A DNA stretch of 64,000 nt from an uncultured Victivallaceae bacterium (GTDB taxonomy: Bacteria > Verrucomicrobiota > Lentisphaeria > Victivallales > Victivallaceae). The position numbers were made by a program, and so were the translations under genes. Below, one piece after another: positions 44,596-54,616 of the stretch. The first letter of the stretch is position 1; each line of letters opens with the position of its first letter. Under the pieces are notes generated by a model that was not told where the DNA came from, made no database searches, and was given only the letters and a program-made list of their open reading frames with translations. The stretch lies in contig CALXOD010000067.1 in assembly GCA_944389925.1 (NCBI GenBank), forward strand, positions 51,219-115,218, written 5' to 3'.

Positions 44596-46191
44596 ATGAA
44601 GTATTTCGGTCTGTTTTTTTCCCTGTTTTTCTGCTTTTTCTGTATGCCGGTCGGAGCCGAGGAGGGAAAGGCTGCCCCGGTTGCTCTTCCTGATGCCGGG
44701 CAACCCGTCTCACTTCCGCCGGAACGGGTTTCCATTTCAACCGGCGAAACCCGGCGGTTTGAAGTGCCGTTCGTCATCGAACGGTATCGTTCAAGTACTC
44801 TCCATGCACGAGTCGCCCAGGTGGAGGGCCGGGCATTCGAAATGGAGGGTGTGTCCGCCGGGAATGCTGTCGTAACGGTCTGGTCACAAGGAATCAATAA
44901 AGAGTTTCAAGTGACCGTGTCAAGTTCTCTTATGCCGATTTACCGTGAATTGAGTCGCGAACTCGGTGATTTGCCAGAGGTGTCGGTGGAGCTGTCGGAT
45001 GAGACTTTGACGTTGCGTGGAGAGATTACCCGGACGGTGCGGTGGGATTATTTCCGGCGTGTCGTCAAACGGTATGAAGACCGCTGCCGTAATTATGTGA
45101 CGTTTCATCCTGGTCCGAAGCTGTTTGAGGAGCTGGAAAAACAATTGGCCGCCGCCGGATATCCCATCACGGATAAGATCTCTCCCCAGAAGCCGGGACA
45201 GCTCAAACTTCAGGTGTCGAACGGCGTTCTGACGGTTTCCGGCTATTTGCTCTGCGAGGATGACATTGCTGCGGTCAAGCGGATTCTCGCTTCGTTGAAG
45301 TGGCTTTCCCCGGAGTGGAATGACGGAGCCATGCGGGTGGAGACAGATCTGAGGATGGCGGATACCCAGCTGGATGTCGGAGTGGTGTTTGTGGGGGTAA
45401 CCCGGACACAGCTTGAACGCCTCGGGAATTCCTCTGCCGACGGGACGGTTCTTTCCTGGAATCTCATCGCCTGGTTCCGGGCGCTGGCCGGAGCGGCTCC
45501 GGATGAGCTCGCGGGGGCATCCGGCGGAAAGGGGCTTTATTCCTATTTGAATACCGATTTGAAAGGGTCTTTGATTTTCTTTGGAAACAACGGGATTTCA
45601 GATTTCCGTGATGCCGGACATGTTACGCTGACCAACAACAGCAAAAACTTTGCCACGTATGAGAATGGCGGAACCTTGAATGTCAAGGTGTATGGACAGG
45701 ATACCGCGGAACTGAAACCGATTGAATTCGGCCTCAAGCTCAAAATGCGCGGCGGCCTCGTCCGGGCCGATGAGGCCCGGCTGGAACTGGAGCTGGAGAA
45801 GAGTCTCGCGCCGATTAAACAGGATGAGGATTATTTTCAGCGTTCCACCAAGGCCACAACGGAGATTCTCTGCCCCTTGAATCAGACGGCTGTCATCGCA
45901 GGCCAGAAGGATCTGACGTATTCCAGCAGTGGACCGGGGGGGTACGCATTTCTGCGTCATATTCCGGTCATCAACTGGTTTACCTCTTCATCCGAAGAAC
46001 AGCAGGAAGAGATGTTGCTGCTGATTCTGGTTTCTCCGAGAATCGCCGGTTCGCCAGTAGCGCTGACATCGCTTCCCTCCGACGATACGCGGGAGGTGGA
46101 AGAGTCCATTTCCCGTGTCGTCGAAGAAAAGAGCGAAAAGGCCCGTGAACAGGAGTCACGCGGCTGGTTTGAAAAAATGTTCACCTGGTAA
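44596..46191 (+). CDS. cpaC: CpaC/RcpA-like outer-membrane secretin
   Basis: Start at 44596, with GAGG about 9 bases upstream; an ATG 24 bases earlier overlaps the cpaB stop. The 531-residue protein has a signal peptide (to about 22) and an N-terminal secretin domain (VSISTGETRRFEVPF). A BON-like stretch precedes the C-terminal secretin domain, which ends with LLLILVSPRIAG and ERLGNSSADGTVL-type blocks. It should form the outer-membrane channel for the Flp pilus. The protein ends in a Lys/Glu-rich tail. Confidence 0.88.
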   Translation: MKYFGLFFSLFFCFFCMPVGAEEGKAAPVALPDAGQPVSLPPERVSISTGETRRFEVPFVIERYRSSTLHARVAQVEGRAFEMEGVSAGNAVVTVWSQGINKEFQVTVSSSLMPIYRELSRELGDLPEVSVELSDETLTLRGEITRTVRWDYFRRVVKRYEDRCRNYVTFHPGPKLFEELEKQLAAAGYPITDKISPQKPGQLKLQVSNGVLTVSGYLLCEDDIAAVKRILASLKWLSPEWNDGAMRVETDLRMADTQLDVGVVFVGVTRTQLERLGNSSADGTVLSWNLIAWFRALAGAAPDELAGASGGKGLYSYLNTDLKGSLIFFGNNGISDFRDAGHVTLTNNSKNFATYENGGTLNVKVYGQDTAELKPIEFGLKLKMRGGLVRADEARLELELEKSLAPIKQDEDYFQRSTKATTEILCPLNQTAVIAGQKDLTYSSSGPGGYAFLRHIPVINWFTSSSEEQQEEMLLLILVSPRIAGSPVALTSLPSDDTREVEESISRVVEEKSEKAREQESRGWFEKMFTW

Positions 46192-46197
46192 TCTCCT

Positions 46198-47898
46198 ATG
46201 ATGCAACTGAAACTGACCGCCTCGGATGGCGGACACAAAAACGTGGTTCTTGACGGCAGGCTTCCTCTGGTTGTCGGTCGATCCGAGAATGCGGGGCTTT
46301 GTGTCTCCGACCGGAAGGTATCGCGGCGGCATGCCGAAATCAGCGGCAGCGAAGCAGAAGGGCTGTTTATAGAAGACCTCTCCAGCCGGACCGGGACCCG
46401 GGTGAACGGTGTGATCATTTCCGGACGAACGAAACTTGTCCCCGGCGATGTGATTCGGATCGGGGAAACGGAGCTGCTGCTGGAACAAACTTCTCCGCCG
46501 CAGAAGGAGCCTGCCGCCGCTTCCCCCGTGAAGGAAAAAACTCCGGATTCCGCCGCTCCTGCAGAGCGGCATGGCATGCCGGTATATGGCGTTCGGGACG
46601 GGGCGCTGGACGGGCTCTACAGTGAGGCGATGCTGCAGTTGGGGCGACGTATCCAGACCCGTGTACTGGAGCTGTTGAATATCGGTAATTTTTCCGCACT
46701 GGAGATGAGCAACAGCGAAATGCGGCCGAAGGTGGAAGATGCAGTTGACCGGATCCTGCGGGAAGTCCGCCATGAAATTCCGGTGAATGTAAAACTTGAA
46801 GCATTCCGGCAGATTCTGCTGGACGATCTGATTGGACTCGGTCCGCTTTCGCCGCTGCTGCGTGATACGGCTATTTCGGAAATCATGATCAACGGTCCGG
46901 CGAATATCTTTGTGGAGAGCCGCGGATTGCTTTATCGGACTGTGGCCCGGTTCACCAGCGAAAGCCATCTGCAATCTATTATCCAGCGTATTGTCGAACC
47001 GCTCGGGCGTCACATTGACGCGGCTTCTCCGATGGTGGATGCCAGGTTGGAGGATGGATCCCGGGTGAATGCTGTGATTCCGCCGCTGGCGCTGGACGGG
47101 GCGCTGGTGACGATCCGGAAATTTTCCTCGCGGAAACTGACCGACGAGGATCTGATCCGTTTCGGCAGTCTGACCCGTCCGATGGCATTGTTTCTACGCG
47201 AAGCCGTACGGGCGCGGCGCAATATTCTGGTTTCGGGAGGAACTGGTTCCGGCAAAACAACCTTGCTGAATATCCTGTCGCAATTTATCCCGGAAAAGGA
47301 ACGGATCATTACCGTGGAGGATTCCGCGGAACTGAAGCTCTCTCATGAGAATCTCTGTCGTCTGGAGGCACGCCCCGCCAATGTCGAAGGGCAGGGGAAG
47401 ATCACGATCCGTGATCTGGTGATTAATACCTTGCGCATGCGGCCTGACCGGATTATCGTCGGAGAATGTCGCGGGGCGGAGGCGCTCGACATGCTTCAGG
47501 CGATGAATACCGGGCACGACGGTTCCATGACCACCTGCCATGCGAACAACCCGCGCGATGCGCTGTCGCGTCTGGAAAATATGGTGATGATGGCCGGATT
47601 TGAATTACCCTCTTCCGCGATCCGGGAACAGATTGCCTCGGCGATCCATCTGATCGTGCAGCAGACCCGGCTGCCGGATGGGTCAAGGAAAATTGTGAAG
47701 ATTTCGGAGGTGACTGGACGGGAGGGCAGTACGATTCTGCTTCAGGACATTTTCACCTTTGAGCAGGAAGGGTTTGACGAGAATTTTCACGTAATCGGGC
47801 ATCACACTGCGACCGGCAATATTCCGCGTTTTGTGGATGAATTGCGTCAGGCCGGAGATCTTGAGCTGGACATGTCCGTATTTGTTCCGGAAGGGTGA
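46198..47898 (+). CDS. cpaF: FHA-domain / CpaF (TadA) secretion ATPase fusion
   Basis: A 566-residue protein. Residues about 20-95 form an FHA domain with complete phosphopeptide-binding residues (VVGRSE, SRRHAEI at 42-48, RVNG). A Pro/Ala/Lys linker follows, then the CpaF ATPase. Walker A is GGTGSGKTT (347-355), and the C-terminal ATPase part has MRPDRIIVGECRGAEALD and MNTGHDGSMTTCHAN. It would drive pilus assembly in the cytoplasm. The FHA domain suggests control by a Ser/Thr kinase, and one is encoded in the same locus at 54617. A second CpaF lies at 55459. Confidence 0.92.
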   Translation: MMQLKLTASDGGHKNVVLDGRLPLVVGRSENAGLCVSDRKVSRRHAEISGSEAEGLFIEDLSSRTGTRVNGVIISGRTKLVPGDVIRIGETELLLEQTSPPQKEPAAASPVKEKTPDSAAPAERHGMPVYGVRDGALDGLYSEAMLQLGRRIQTRVLELLNIGNFSALEMSNSEMRPKVEDAVDRILREVRHEIPVNVKLEAFRQILLDDLIGLGPLSPLLRDTAISEIMINGPANIFVESRGLLYRTVARFTSESHLQSIIQRIVEPLGRHIDAASPMVDARLEDGSRVNAVIPPLALDGALVTIRKFSSRKLTDEDLIRFGSLTRPMALFLREAVRARRNILVSGGTGSGKTTLLNILSQFIPEKERIITVEDSAELKLSHENLCRLEARPANVEGQGKITIRDLVINTLRMRPDRIIVGECRGAEALDMLQAMNTGHDGSMTTCHANNPRDALSRLENMVMMAGFELPSSAIREQIASAIHLIVQQTRLPDGSRKIVKISEVTGREGSTILLQDIFTFEQEGFDENFHVIGHHTATGNIPRFVDELRQAGDLELDMSVFVPEG

Positions 47899-47909
47899 CA
47901 GGTGAAGAC

Positions 47910-48809
47910 ATGAATACCCTTTCTCTTTTACAGCGTTACGGCGTCTATCTGCTGGTGCTTCTGGCCGTGGCGCTGCTGGTTTATATCTTGATTTCATTGA
48001 TTCAGTCCTTCAGTATGGAACAGGTGGATCGCAAGATCCGGGAGAACCGCTCTGAAGGGATGGCCAATAACATTTATTATTTCATCGGGCGCGCAGCACT
48101 GCAACAGCTGCAGCTCTCCTGCGGGATTCTGCTGGCAGGGGGGCTGATTACGATCCTGATTTTCTGTCAGGTCTATGAGCCGTTGATTGTGGTTCCGGTG
48201 GCGGCGCTGGCTTTTGTCCTCGGGTTGATTGCGCCGTGGGGGTATTTTTCGCTGAAGGTCCGGCGGCGGGCCGAGCGGTTTGAGAACAGTATTCTGGATC
48301 TTGCGCTGGGTTTGACCAGCGGTCTGCGGGCGGGCCAGGCGCTGCCGCAGGCACTGGAGGTATTCTCCCGACGGTGTGAAGGGCCGTTGAAGGAGGAGCT
48401 CATGATCGTGATCCGGGAGTACCGTCTCGGATTGGAACTGGCCGAGGCGATGCAGCGGATGTATAATCGAATTCCGTGCGAAGATCTGCAGTTGCTGATT
48501 ATCTCGATCCGGTTGACGACGCAGTCCGGCGGCAGTATGGTGGAGGTGCTGGAGAAGATCACCCGGATGATCCGGGGGAGGACGGAATTTCATCAGAAGC
48601 TCCGGGCTTTGACGGCGCAGGGGCGCTTTGAGGCGCTGGCGATGGCGCTGGCGCCACTGGCTGCATTTCTGCTGCTTTTCTTCATTAACAATGATCTGAT
48701 GCTGCCGATGGTTCAGACGTTGATCGGCTGGTGCGCCATTGGCGTGATGCTGACGCTGGAAGTGATCGGTTATCTGGTAATCCGGTCGATTGTGGATATC
48801 AAGGTGTGA
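47910..48809 (+). CDS. tadB: TadB-like inner-membrane pilus assembly protein
   Basis: Start at 47910 rather than the overlapping GTG. The 299-residue protein has N-terminal helices (about 10-30, 70-115), a cytoplasmic T2SS-F domain (LALGLTSGLRAGQALPQALEVF; LTTQSGGSMVEVLEKI) and two C-terminal helices. TadB and TadC form the inner-membrane platform that couples the ATPase to the growing pilus. It lies between cpaF and tadC. Confidence 0.88.
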   Translation: MNTLSLLQRYGVYLLVLLAVALLVYILISLIQSFSMEQVDRKIRENRSEGMANNIYYFIGRAALQQLQLSCGILLAGGLITILIFCQVYEPLIVVPVAALAFVLGLIAPWGYFSLKVRRRAERFENSILDLALGLTSGLRAGQALPQALEVFSRRCEGPLKEELMIVIREYRLGLELAEAMQRMYNRIPCEDLQLLIISIRLTTQSGGSMVEVLEKITRMIRGRTEFHQKLRALTAQGRFEALAMALAPLAAFLLLFFINNDLMLPMVQTLIGWCAIGVMLTLEVIGYLVIRSIVDIKV

Positions 48810-48813
48810 ACGA

Positions 48814-49713
48814 ATGAAACAGATTCTTATTTATGCGTTGACCTTTTCCGTGATCGTACTGCCGACTCTTTTTTTCACTATGCTTGCGGAAAGGCAGGGG
48901 CGGAAAGCCGCCGGGGAACGCGAACATTCCACCTGGCTGTTCGCCATGATGAGACCTTTTGTCGACCTGCTGATGATGGCGGGCGTGGGGACTTTTTTCC
49001 GGAAGGCGTTTCCGGGGCGGTGCGCTGAGCTGCAGAAGCAGTTGAATTTTGCCGGTTTAAAGTTTACGGCCGCCGAAATCTGCTGCCTGCAACTGTTTCT
49101 GGTGATTCTCTCTGGCGTGGCCGTCGGCTGCGTGACGGCGGGGGTGGTAGATGAGGAGAACCGGATTTCCATTCCGGTTGCAGGCGTTATTGCGGCGGTG
49201 ATCGGAGGGAGTCTGCCGGGGATCGTTATCGGTAATCTGGTGCGGGAACGACGCCTTTCGATTTTAAAGGCGATTCCTTACTCAATTGACCTGATTGCTT
49301 CGGCAATGCGCGGCGGGCTGGATTTTTCCGCGGCGGTACGTTTCTATGTGAAACTCGGCATCGACAGTCCGCTGACGGATGAATATTCCCAGATGCTGCG
49401 GGAGATGGAGCTCGGGGTCGTGCGGACCGTCGCCTTGCAGAATATGGCCGACCGGATTCATATCCGGGAATTTACCTCATTTGCCGCGGCGATCGCTCTG
49501 GGAACGGAGCTGGGAGCGCCGTTGACGGAGACCATGGAAATTCAGGGAGAGGAAATGCGCAAAGCTCGTTTCGCACTGGCCGAATGCAAGGCGCAGCGGG
49601 CGCCGTCTCTGATGCTTCTGCCGATGGCATTGTTTATTCTGCCGGCGGTGTTCATCATCATTCTGACGCCGGTTTTCCTGAAGATGAGGGAAGCGGGAGT
49701 CCCGCTGTTCTGA
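48814..49713 (+). CDS. tadC: TadC-like inner-membrane pilus assembly protein
   Basis: Start at 48814, 4 bases after the tadB stop. The 299-residue protein repeats the TadB plan: early membrane helices, a T2SS-F domain (SIDLIASAMRGGLDFSAAVRF; AIALGTELGAPLTETMEIQGEEMRKAR) and C-terminal helices (PMALFILPAVFIIILTPVF). It partners TadB in the platform. Confidence 0.88.
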   Translation: MKQILIYALTFSVIVLPTLFFTMLAERQGRKAAGEREHSTWLFAMMRPFVDLLMMAGVGTFFRKAFPGRCAELQKQLNFAGLKFTAAEICCLQLFLVILSGVAVGCVTAGVVDEENRISIPVAGVIAAVIGGSLPGIVIGNLVRERRLSILKAIPYSIDLIASAMRGGLDFSAAVRFYVKLGIDSPLTDEYSQMLREMELGVVRTVALQNMADRIHIREFTSFAAAIALGTELGAPLTETMEIQGEEMRKARFALAECKAQRAPSLMLLPMALFILPAVFIIILTPVFLKMREAGVPLF

Positions 49714-49722
49714 GGAGGAAAT

Positions 49723-51219
49723 ATGGAGCGTGCAGCTGCAAATTACAGGATAAGGTTTCTGACCGGCGAACTTGCCGGAAGAGTTTTTGCCGTACGGAAC
49801 TCCGGTACGCTGATCGGACGGCGCCGTGACGCTGATATCCGTCCGGGCGGAATGGATATCGGGGTGGAACACGTGACTCTCATACCGCAATCGGATCATG
49901 GCGTGTTGCTGCATGTTCATGGAAACGAGTCCGCCCGGGTGAATGGCGACGAGGTGGTTGGCGAAGCGGATTTTCTGCTGGTGCCCGGTGCGGATGTCTG
50001 TATCGGGAAGGAATTGACGTTTGTGCTGGAGGAGGATGACGCATCCGGTGAGGGGGGGGGCGTTGAGGTTCCGGCGGAAGAGGATGCCGAAGAGGCGACC
50101 GAGGAGCTGTCGGGAGAAACGGTCGGGGAGGATGCGGCTGCCGGAGGGGAGAATGATGCCGATTGCACCCGTTACGCTTCCGCTGCGGAGCTGGAGGAAT
50201 TGCGGAAGTTCAACCGCAGCCGCCGGTGGCATCGACGGATGGTGCTGAGCGGTGGATTGGTGCTTTGCCTGCTGATTATCGGAGGGGCTTATATTGTTTC
50301 CTGGCTCCAGCTGGAGAATCCGGTTACCTGGCCGGGGGAGGTTTCCGGGAATTTCGACGACGGTGAGTTCCGGATGGAGATAGAGCCGGATGGGAAATGC
50401 CTCGTTTACTACCCGAAAACCCCCATGACCATCACGAAGAGCGATGGGAACAACCATGAGATCATGACTGCATTGGGCAAGAATATGGATGTGCCCTTTC
50501 ATCTTGTTTTTACGGTGGCGACCGTTCCGGACGGTTTTCGGACGACGCGACAGAAAAGTTTCGATGACTGGCGCAAACGGGTTTCGGAGCAAGAGGGATT
50601 CGCATTTCTGGATGAGCCGCAACAGGAATTCTACCGTCCGACGGAGAGCGGATTTCCCTATTACCGGTTATCGTATATTCGTCAGGATAAGAACTTTCGC
50701 TGGCAGGGATATGCCAGTTACATGCGTTACCACGATAAGGAGCTGGTTTTGTTGCGGGAGGTGCCTGCGGGGCATTTCTGGCGTGCGGAACGGGTTTTGC
50801 AGCGTTTTGGCGCATTTGTGGTCTCGCCGGCGATGGTGGATCACTACTGGGAAATTCCGGAAGAGCGCATGACGGAGGATTCCACCCGTCTGCTGCAACG
50901 CGCTTCGTTCGAATTGCGGAAAAACATTGCGGCAACGGTGTGGGATGACGTGGACTGGATGTTACGGACCTTGCTTTGCCGGGCTTATGAGACGAACGAT
51001 CCGGTTTTAACGGCTGCCGTGGTGCCGCTCTGGCGGGAGTTTCGGGAAAAGCAGCAGGTCTGGTATTCGCAATGCTGCCTGGCTTTCCAGACTTATCAGA
51101 CCGCGGGCAATTCGGAGGGAATGAACCGGATCATCAATGAATGTCTGCGCCGTTTTCCCTCACCGGACGATCATCGTCATGTGAAAATCATGAAAAATAT
51201 CTGGACGATTGAAGAATGA
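49723..51219 (+). CDS. Tad-locus FHA-like membrane protein
   Basis: A 498-residue protein with GAGGAGGAAAT before its ATG. Residues about 8-105 are FHA-like: the GRRRDAD arginine is kept but the SRxH element reads GVEHV, so phosphopeptide binding is doubtful. An acidic linker (about 107-150) leads to a single membrane helix at about 175-195, followed by a 300-residue extracytoplasmic part that I do not recognise. The operon position suggests a structural or regulatory part of the pilus machine. Its stop overlaps the next start (ATGA). Confidence 0.72.
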   Translation: MERAAANYRIRFLTGELAGRVFAVRNSGTLIGRRRDADIRPGGMDIGVEHVTLIPQSDHGVLLHVHGNESARVNGDEVVGEADFLLVPGADVCIGKELTFVLEEDDASGEGGGVEVPAEEDAEEATEELSGETVGEDAAAGGENDADCTRYASAAELEELRKFNRSRRWHRRMVLSGGLVLCLLIIGGAYIVSWLQLENPVTWPGEVSGNFDDGEFRMEIEPDGKCLVYYPKTPMTITKSDGNNHEIMTALGKNMDVPFHLVFTVATVPDGFRTTRQKSFDDWRKRVSEQEGFAFLDEPQQEFYRPTESGFPYYRLSYIRQDKNFRWQGYASYMRYHDKELVLLREVPAGHFWRAERVLQRFGAFVVSPAMVDHYWEIPEERMTEDSTRLLQRASFELRKNIAATVWDDVDWMLRTLLCRAYETNDPVLTAAVVPLWREFREKQQVWYSQCCLAFQTYQTAGNSEGMNRIINECLRRFPSPDDHRHVKIMKNIWTIEE

Positions 51220-53576
51220 GCAGAATCTTTCACCGACGAGAGAAGAACGGAGGTCTCCCGGACGCACCTCCGAAGAGAGAAAAGAGGACGCGTGCCGTGG
51301 TGCGCCTTCTTGAATTCCGTTGCCGTGGAAAACTTCTTTATTCGGCCAAAAGCGATACTCTGGGAGGGAAAGTTCGGATCGGCCGGGCTCCGGATAACGA
51401 CTGGATCATTCCCGAGCAGGATCGGGTTTCCGCTGATTATCAGGCGGAATTGCGGATCGGTCCCCGGGAGATCCGGTTGCAGGCGTGTGGCAAAAAAGGC
51501 ATCTACATTCATGGCCGGGCGGTTTCCGTCTGTGTGCTCAAGCTGAATGATCGAGTTGCCATCGGTGATTGCGAACTTTTCGTCAAGCCGGCGGAGCTGC
51601 GGGATGTTCGGCCGTGTGATGTGCACCGGTTGGAGGCTTTGAACGGACCGCGGGAAGGGGAGCTGATCCGACTGGAGCGGAGTCTGATTCGGATTGGTTC
51701 TGCGCCGGATAACGATGTGGTCATTCAGGATGATGTAGTGTCCCGGTATCACGCCGAGATTCGGATTGCGGAAAACGGAGAATCCTGGATTCGCGATCTC
51801 GGCAGTGTCAACGGGACGTTTGTGAACGGTGACAAGCTCGGGCGTCAGGAACGCATGCTGATGGATTCCGATGAGATTTCCATTGCATTTTTCGATTTTC
51901 TGTTTCTCGACCGTAATGTTCCGCATACGCGTTCTCAGATCGGGCGGAAGATACTGGTGATGGGGATCACGCTGCTGGTGATTTTCGGTGTTTTCGGTAT
52001 CTTCTATCTTTCCACGCCTCAGGCTTCCCAGGTGCTTGTCGCGGCGGAATTTTATATCCGGCGGGCGGATTTCGCGACGGCCCGGCGGCTGCTTGACCGG
52101 ATGCCCGAAGCGCGGGAGTATCAGAAATATGAGAAATTTCACAAGGAACATCTGAAAAATATCGCCCGTTACGAGAAAACATTTGCATTCTGGAACGAGT
52201 TCAAGGGGCATCTGCAGAATTCGGAATGGCAGGACGCGGCCGAATGTTTTGGACGTCTGGAAAGCGACAACCGTTTCGCCTGGAACTGGGAGGATGCCAC
52301 GGTCGATGAACGCATGGCGCTGGTGCGTCGCGCGAAGTCCCTGCTGGATATTCAGTTTAAAATCCGGGCGCTGCTGTCTTCGATGGATTCCGAACCGGAA
52401 GCTCAGCGAGAACTGTTGGCCGCGCTGAAGAAGGCGCCACAGCTTGCTTCTGACGAGACGGAGGACCCGGAGTGGCTTCAACCGTTGCGGACGGAGATCA
52501 AGCGTCTGCTGAGTGAATTGGAAAGTAACTGTGCTGTTCTGGATCAAATGCATGCGGCTCTGGATCAGCTCAACAGTGAGACGGCGGACGTTCACAAACT
52601 GATTGCGGATATGGAGCATTTCCGGACGATTTCTTCCGGCAGCATCCGGGTGCGCGCGCAGGATATTTCCGATGTTCTCAGGCACCTGGAGCAGAGCCGG
52701 AGTGAGGTTGCCGCCAATCAGGAGGCACTGGTTGCCATGCGTTTCCAGGAGATCAAACGGGATCTGTCGTTTGTGACACCGGACGAGTGCATGATCAGCA
52801 GCCGGATTCTGCAGAAGCGCAACCGCCTGGTCAAACGGCAGGAGGCGGTTCTGCGCAATGCGGAAACGTTGCAGTTCCTGCTGGAAAAACTGGCCGCTGT
52901 CGGTGTTGCCCGGGAAGGAACTCCCGGAATCGTGGCGGAATTCGCCTCGGAGGAAAAGGTTGGCAGAGCCCTGCAGTTTGACTGTCTGAAAGGGAAAATG
53001 CCGAATCCGCGCCGCCGGACTCCTGCGGACGATTACGACCGGATGTTCGGCATCCGCTATTTCTATGAAATGATTCAACAATCGGCAGTGCTGCCGACCA
53101 ATCTCTATTCCGACGATATTGTTCCAAGTCTGGAGTTTCGTCCCGATTGCATGGCGCTCGTCGCCCTTTACCGCGCCGTTGAGGAAACACATCTCTGGCT
53201 TTCGCTGCCGGAAAACCGCTGGATGCTCGGCGGAGAGATGCAGAAGTTGAAAACACAGTGTGAAAGACTTCTGGCGCATCGCGCGACCATGCTTGCCATG
53301 TTCAATCGGATGGCGGAATCTGCGCCGGGCACCCGGAGCTATTTTGTGGCCAAGACGGCCTATTTCTACTTTTCGCCGGCTTCCACGATTTCCGGCGAGG
53401 AGATGCGGCGCTTCGGAGAGGCGTGGAAACGCTTCCGGGCAAAACAGCAGACTGTGCTTGAAGGGTACGATCCCCTGAAAACGGAAGAGGCAGTTCGGCT
53501 CGGGCAAGCACTCCTTGCCGACGGAATTCCCGGGGATCCGCTGATCAACTGGGTCTGGGGAATGAGTCATGAGTAA
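51216..53576 (+). CDS. Double-FHA membrane protein with long helical extracytoplasmic domain
   Basis: A 786-residue protein. FHA-like domain 1 (about 28-115) keeps IGRAPDND but has SADYQ in place of SRxH. Domain 2 (about 135-225) has SRYHAEI and NGTFVNG but Ser instead of Arg after the first Gly (IGSAPDND). A membrane helix at about 249-267 is followed by about 500 residues of charged helix, probably coiled coil with TPR-like stretches, ending in the periplasm. It could act as a scaffold linking cytoplasmic signals to the pilus envelope parts. It overlaps both neighbouring genes by 4-8 bases. Confidence 0.75.
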   Translation: MSRIFHRREKNGGLPDAPPKREKRTRAVVRLLEFRCRGKLLYSAKSDTLGGKVRIGRAPDNDWIIPEQDRVSADYQAELRIGPREIRLQACGKKGIYIHGRAVSVCVLKLNDRVAIGDCELFVKPAELRDVRPCDVHRLEALNGPREGELIRLERSLIRIGSAPDNDVVIQDDVVSRYHAEIRIAENGESWIRDLGSVNGTFVNGDKLGRQERMLMDSDEISIAFFDFLFLDRNVPHTRSQIGRKILVMGITLLVIFGVFGIFYLSTPQASQVLVAAEFYIRRADFATARRLLDRMPEAREYQKYEKFHKEHLKNIARYEKTFAFWNEFKGHLQNSEWQDAAECFGRLESDNRFAWNWEDATVDERMALVRRAKSLLDIQFKIRALLSSMDSEPEAQRELLAALKKAPQLASDETEDPEWLQPLRTEIKRLLSELESNCAVLDQMHAALDQLNSETADVHKLIADMEHFRTISSGSIRVRAQDISDVLRHLEQSRSEVAANQEALVAMRFQEIKRDLSFVTPDECMISSRILQKRNRLVKRQEAVLRNAETLQFLLEKLAAVGVAREGTPGIVAEFASEEKVGRALQFDCLKGKMPNPRRRTPADDYDRMFGIRYFYEMIQQSAVLPTNLYSDDIVPSLEFRPDCMALVALYRAVEETHLWLSLPENRWMLGGEMQKLKTQCERLLAHRATMLAMFNRMAESAPGTRSYFVAKTAYFYFSPASTISGEEMRRFGEAWKRFRAKQQTVLEGYDPLKTEEAVRLGQALLADGIPGDPLINWVWGMSHE

Positions 53577-53769
53577 CAGACGGAGCGTGAAAAGCAGAAG
53601 GAGTGTTTTGCTGGAGTACACGATTCTGCTCTGTTCGATTCTGCCGCTGGTTTTTGCTGCCTCGGCTTCGGTTTATTCACTTTCCGGCGGTTCGTTCGGG
53701 CCGATCGGCAGGGGGATTGTCGCTTTGTACCAGCGAATTGTTACGGTTATATCGCTTCCGATTCCCTGA
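53569..53769 (+). CDS. Small Flp-pilin-like protein
   Basis: A 66-residue protein with a basic head, then RRSVLLEYTILLCSILPLVF: a Glu-Tyr pair at the start of a single hydrophobic helix, as in Flp pilins and TadE-like pseudopilins. The residue before the expected cleavage point is Arg rather than Gly. It overlaps the preceding gene by 8 bases and is translated just before the peptidase gene. It is likely a minor pilin or plug component. Confidence 0.65.
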   Translation: MSNRRSVKSRRSVLLEYTILLCSILPLVFAASASVYSLSGGSFGPIGRGIVALYQRIVTVISLPIP

Positions 53770-53772
53770 AAA

Positions 53773-54606
53773 ATGCGTTTTGAATTCTGGCAGAAATCGA
53801 CGTCTGAACTGGATGCTGCGGGACTTTTTCCCAGCCCTGCTGAAACCGACGAGCAGTTTGCGGATCGGCTCCGGCAGTTAGGAGGAGAACTGGAGCGACT
53901 GCAGGAAGGTGGCTCCGATCTTCTCACCATCATTCAGCAGTCGCCGCCGCTTTCCCGGGAAGTGCGTGAGGCCGCCGCCCGGTTGACCTGGGAGAAATAT
54001 CGGTTTCGGGCGGACTGGGTGCCCGGGTGGTACTCTTCCCGGCGAACGGGCAGGTTTTCCGCCGGCATCGTACTGGTGGTTGACGGTGTGCTGCCGCTGC
54101 TTTTTCTGCACGGGAACTTTGCCGGAAAAGAGAGAAGGATGGGGTATGACGCTCCGGAAACTCTGGCTCATGAGTTGGTTCATGCCGTGAGATCCGCGTT
54201 TCCCGTTTCGCTTTACGAAGAATATTTCCCGTGCCAGGTGCATGCCTCAGCCTTCCGGAGAGTTTGCGGCAATTTTTTCCGGAGATGGTATCTGCCGCTG
54301 CTGCTGTTCGGAGGGGTGGCGATGGTGCCGATTCTTGCTGCTGCGGAAAGTTTGTGCTGGTGGCTGCCGCTGATCGGAGCATTACTGGTCATCGGGCGGG
54401 AAATGCAGATTCTGTATCGGATCCGGCGTGCCTCGAAAAAATTGCAATTGATGGGAATGGAACCTTTACCGGTACTGTTGCGCCTTTCGGATCAGGAGAT
54501 TTACGAGACGGCGGTGTTGCCTCCGGATGTGCTGGCGGCGAAACGGACCGCTTCGCTTCGCTGGAAGAGATTTCAGGAAAACTTTCCACTTCGGGATGGG
54601 GTCTGA
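53773..54606 (+). CDS. Membrane zinc metallopeptidase-like protein of the Tad locus
   Basis: A 277-residue protein with HELVH at 133-137, the zinc-binding HExxH signature, and Glu149/Glu150 downstream as a possible third ligand (SLYEEYF). Two membrane helices follow at about 174-208. The N-terminal 80 residues are helical. I recognise no named family. It starts 4 bases after the small pilin-like gene, so it is part of the Tad operon. It might process or trim a pilus or FHA membrane protein. The prepilin peptidase proper is a different gene (60055). Confidence 0.6.
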   Translation: MRFEFWQKSTSELDAAGLFPSPAETDEQFADRLRQLGGELERLQEGGSDLLTIIQQSPPLSREVREAAARLTWEKYRFRADWVPGWYSSRRTGRFSAGIVLVVDGVLPLLFLHGNFAGKERRMGYDAPETLAHELVHAVRSAFPVSLYEEYFPCQVHASAFRRVCGNFFRRWYLPLLLFGGVAMVPILAAAESLCWWLPLIGALLVIGREMQILYRIRRASKKLQLMGMEPLPVLLRLSDQEIYETAVLPPDVLAAKRTASLRWKRFQENFPLRDGV

Positions 54607-54616
54607 CGCGTGCTTG

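Noticed and set aside
51177..53621. 814-codon open frame on the minus strand
   Set aside because: It lies exactly opposite the double-FHA gene and its product is a His/Arg/Gln-rich shadow without domains. High GC at codon position three keeps antisense frames open.
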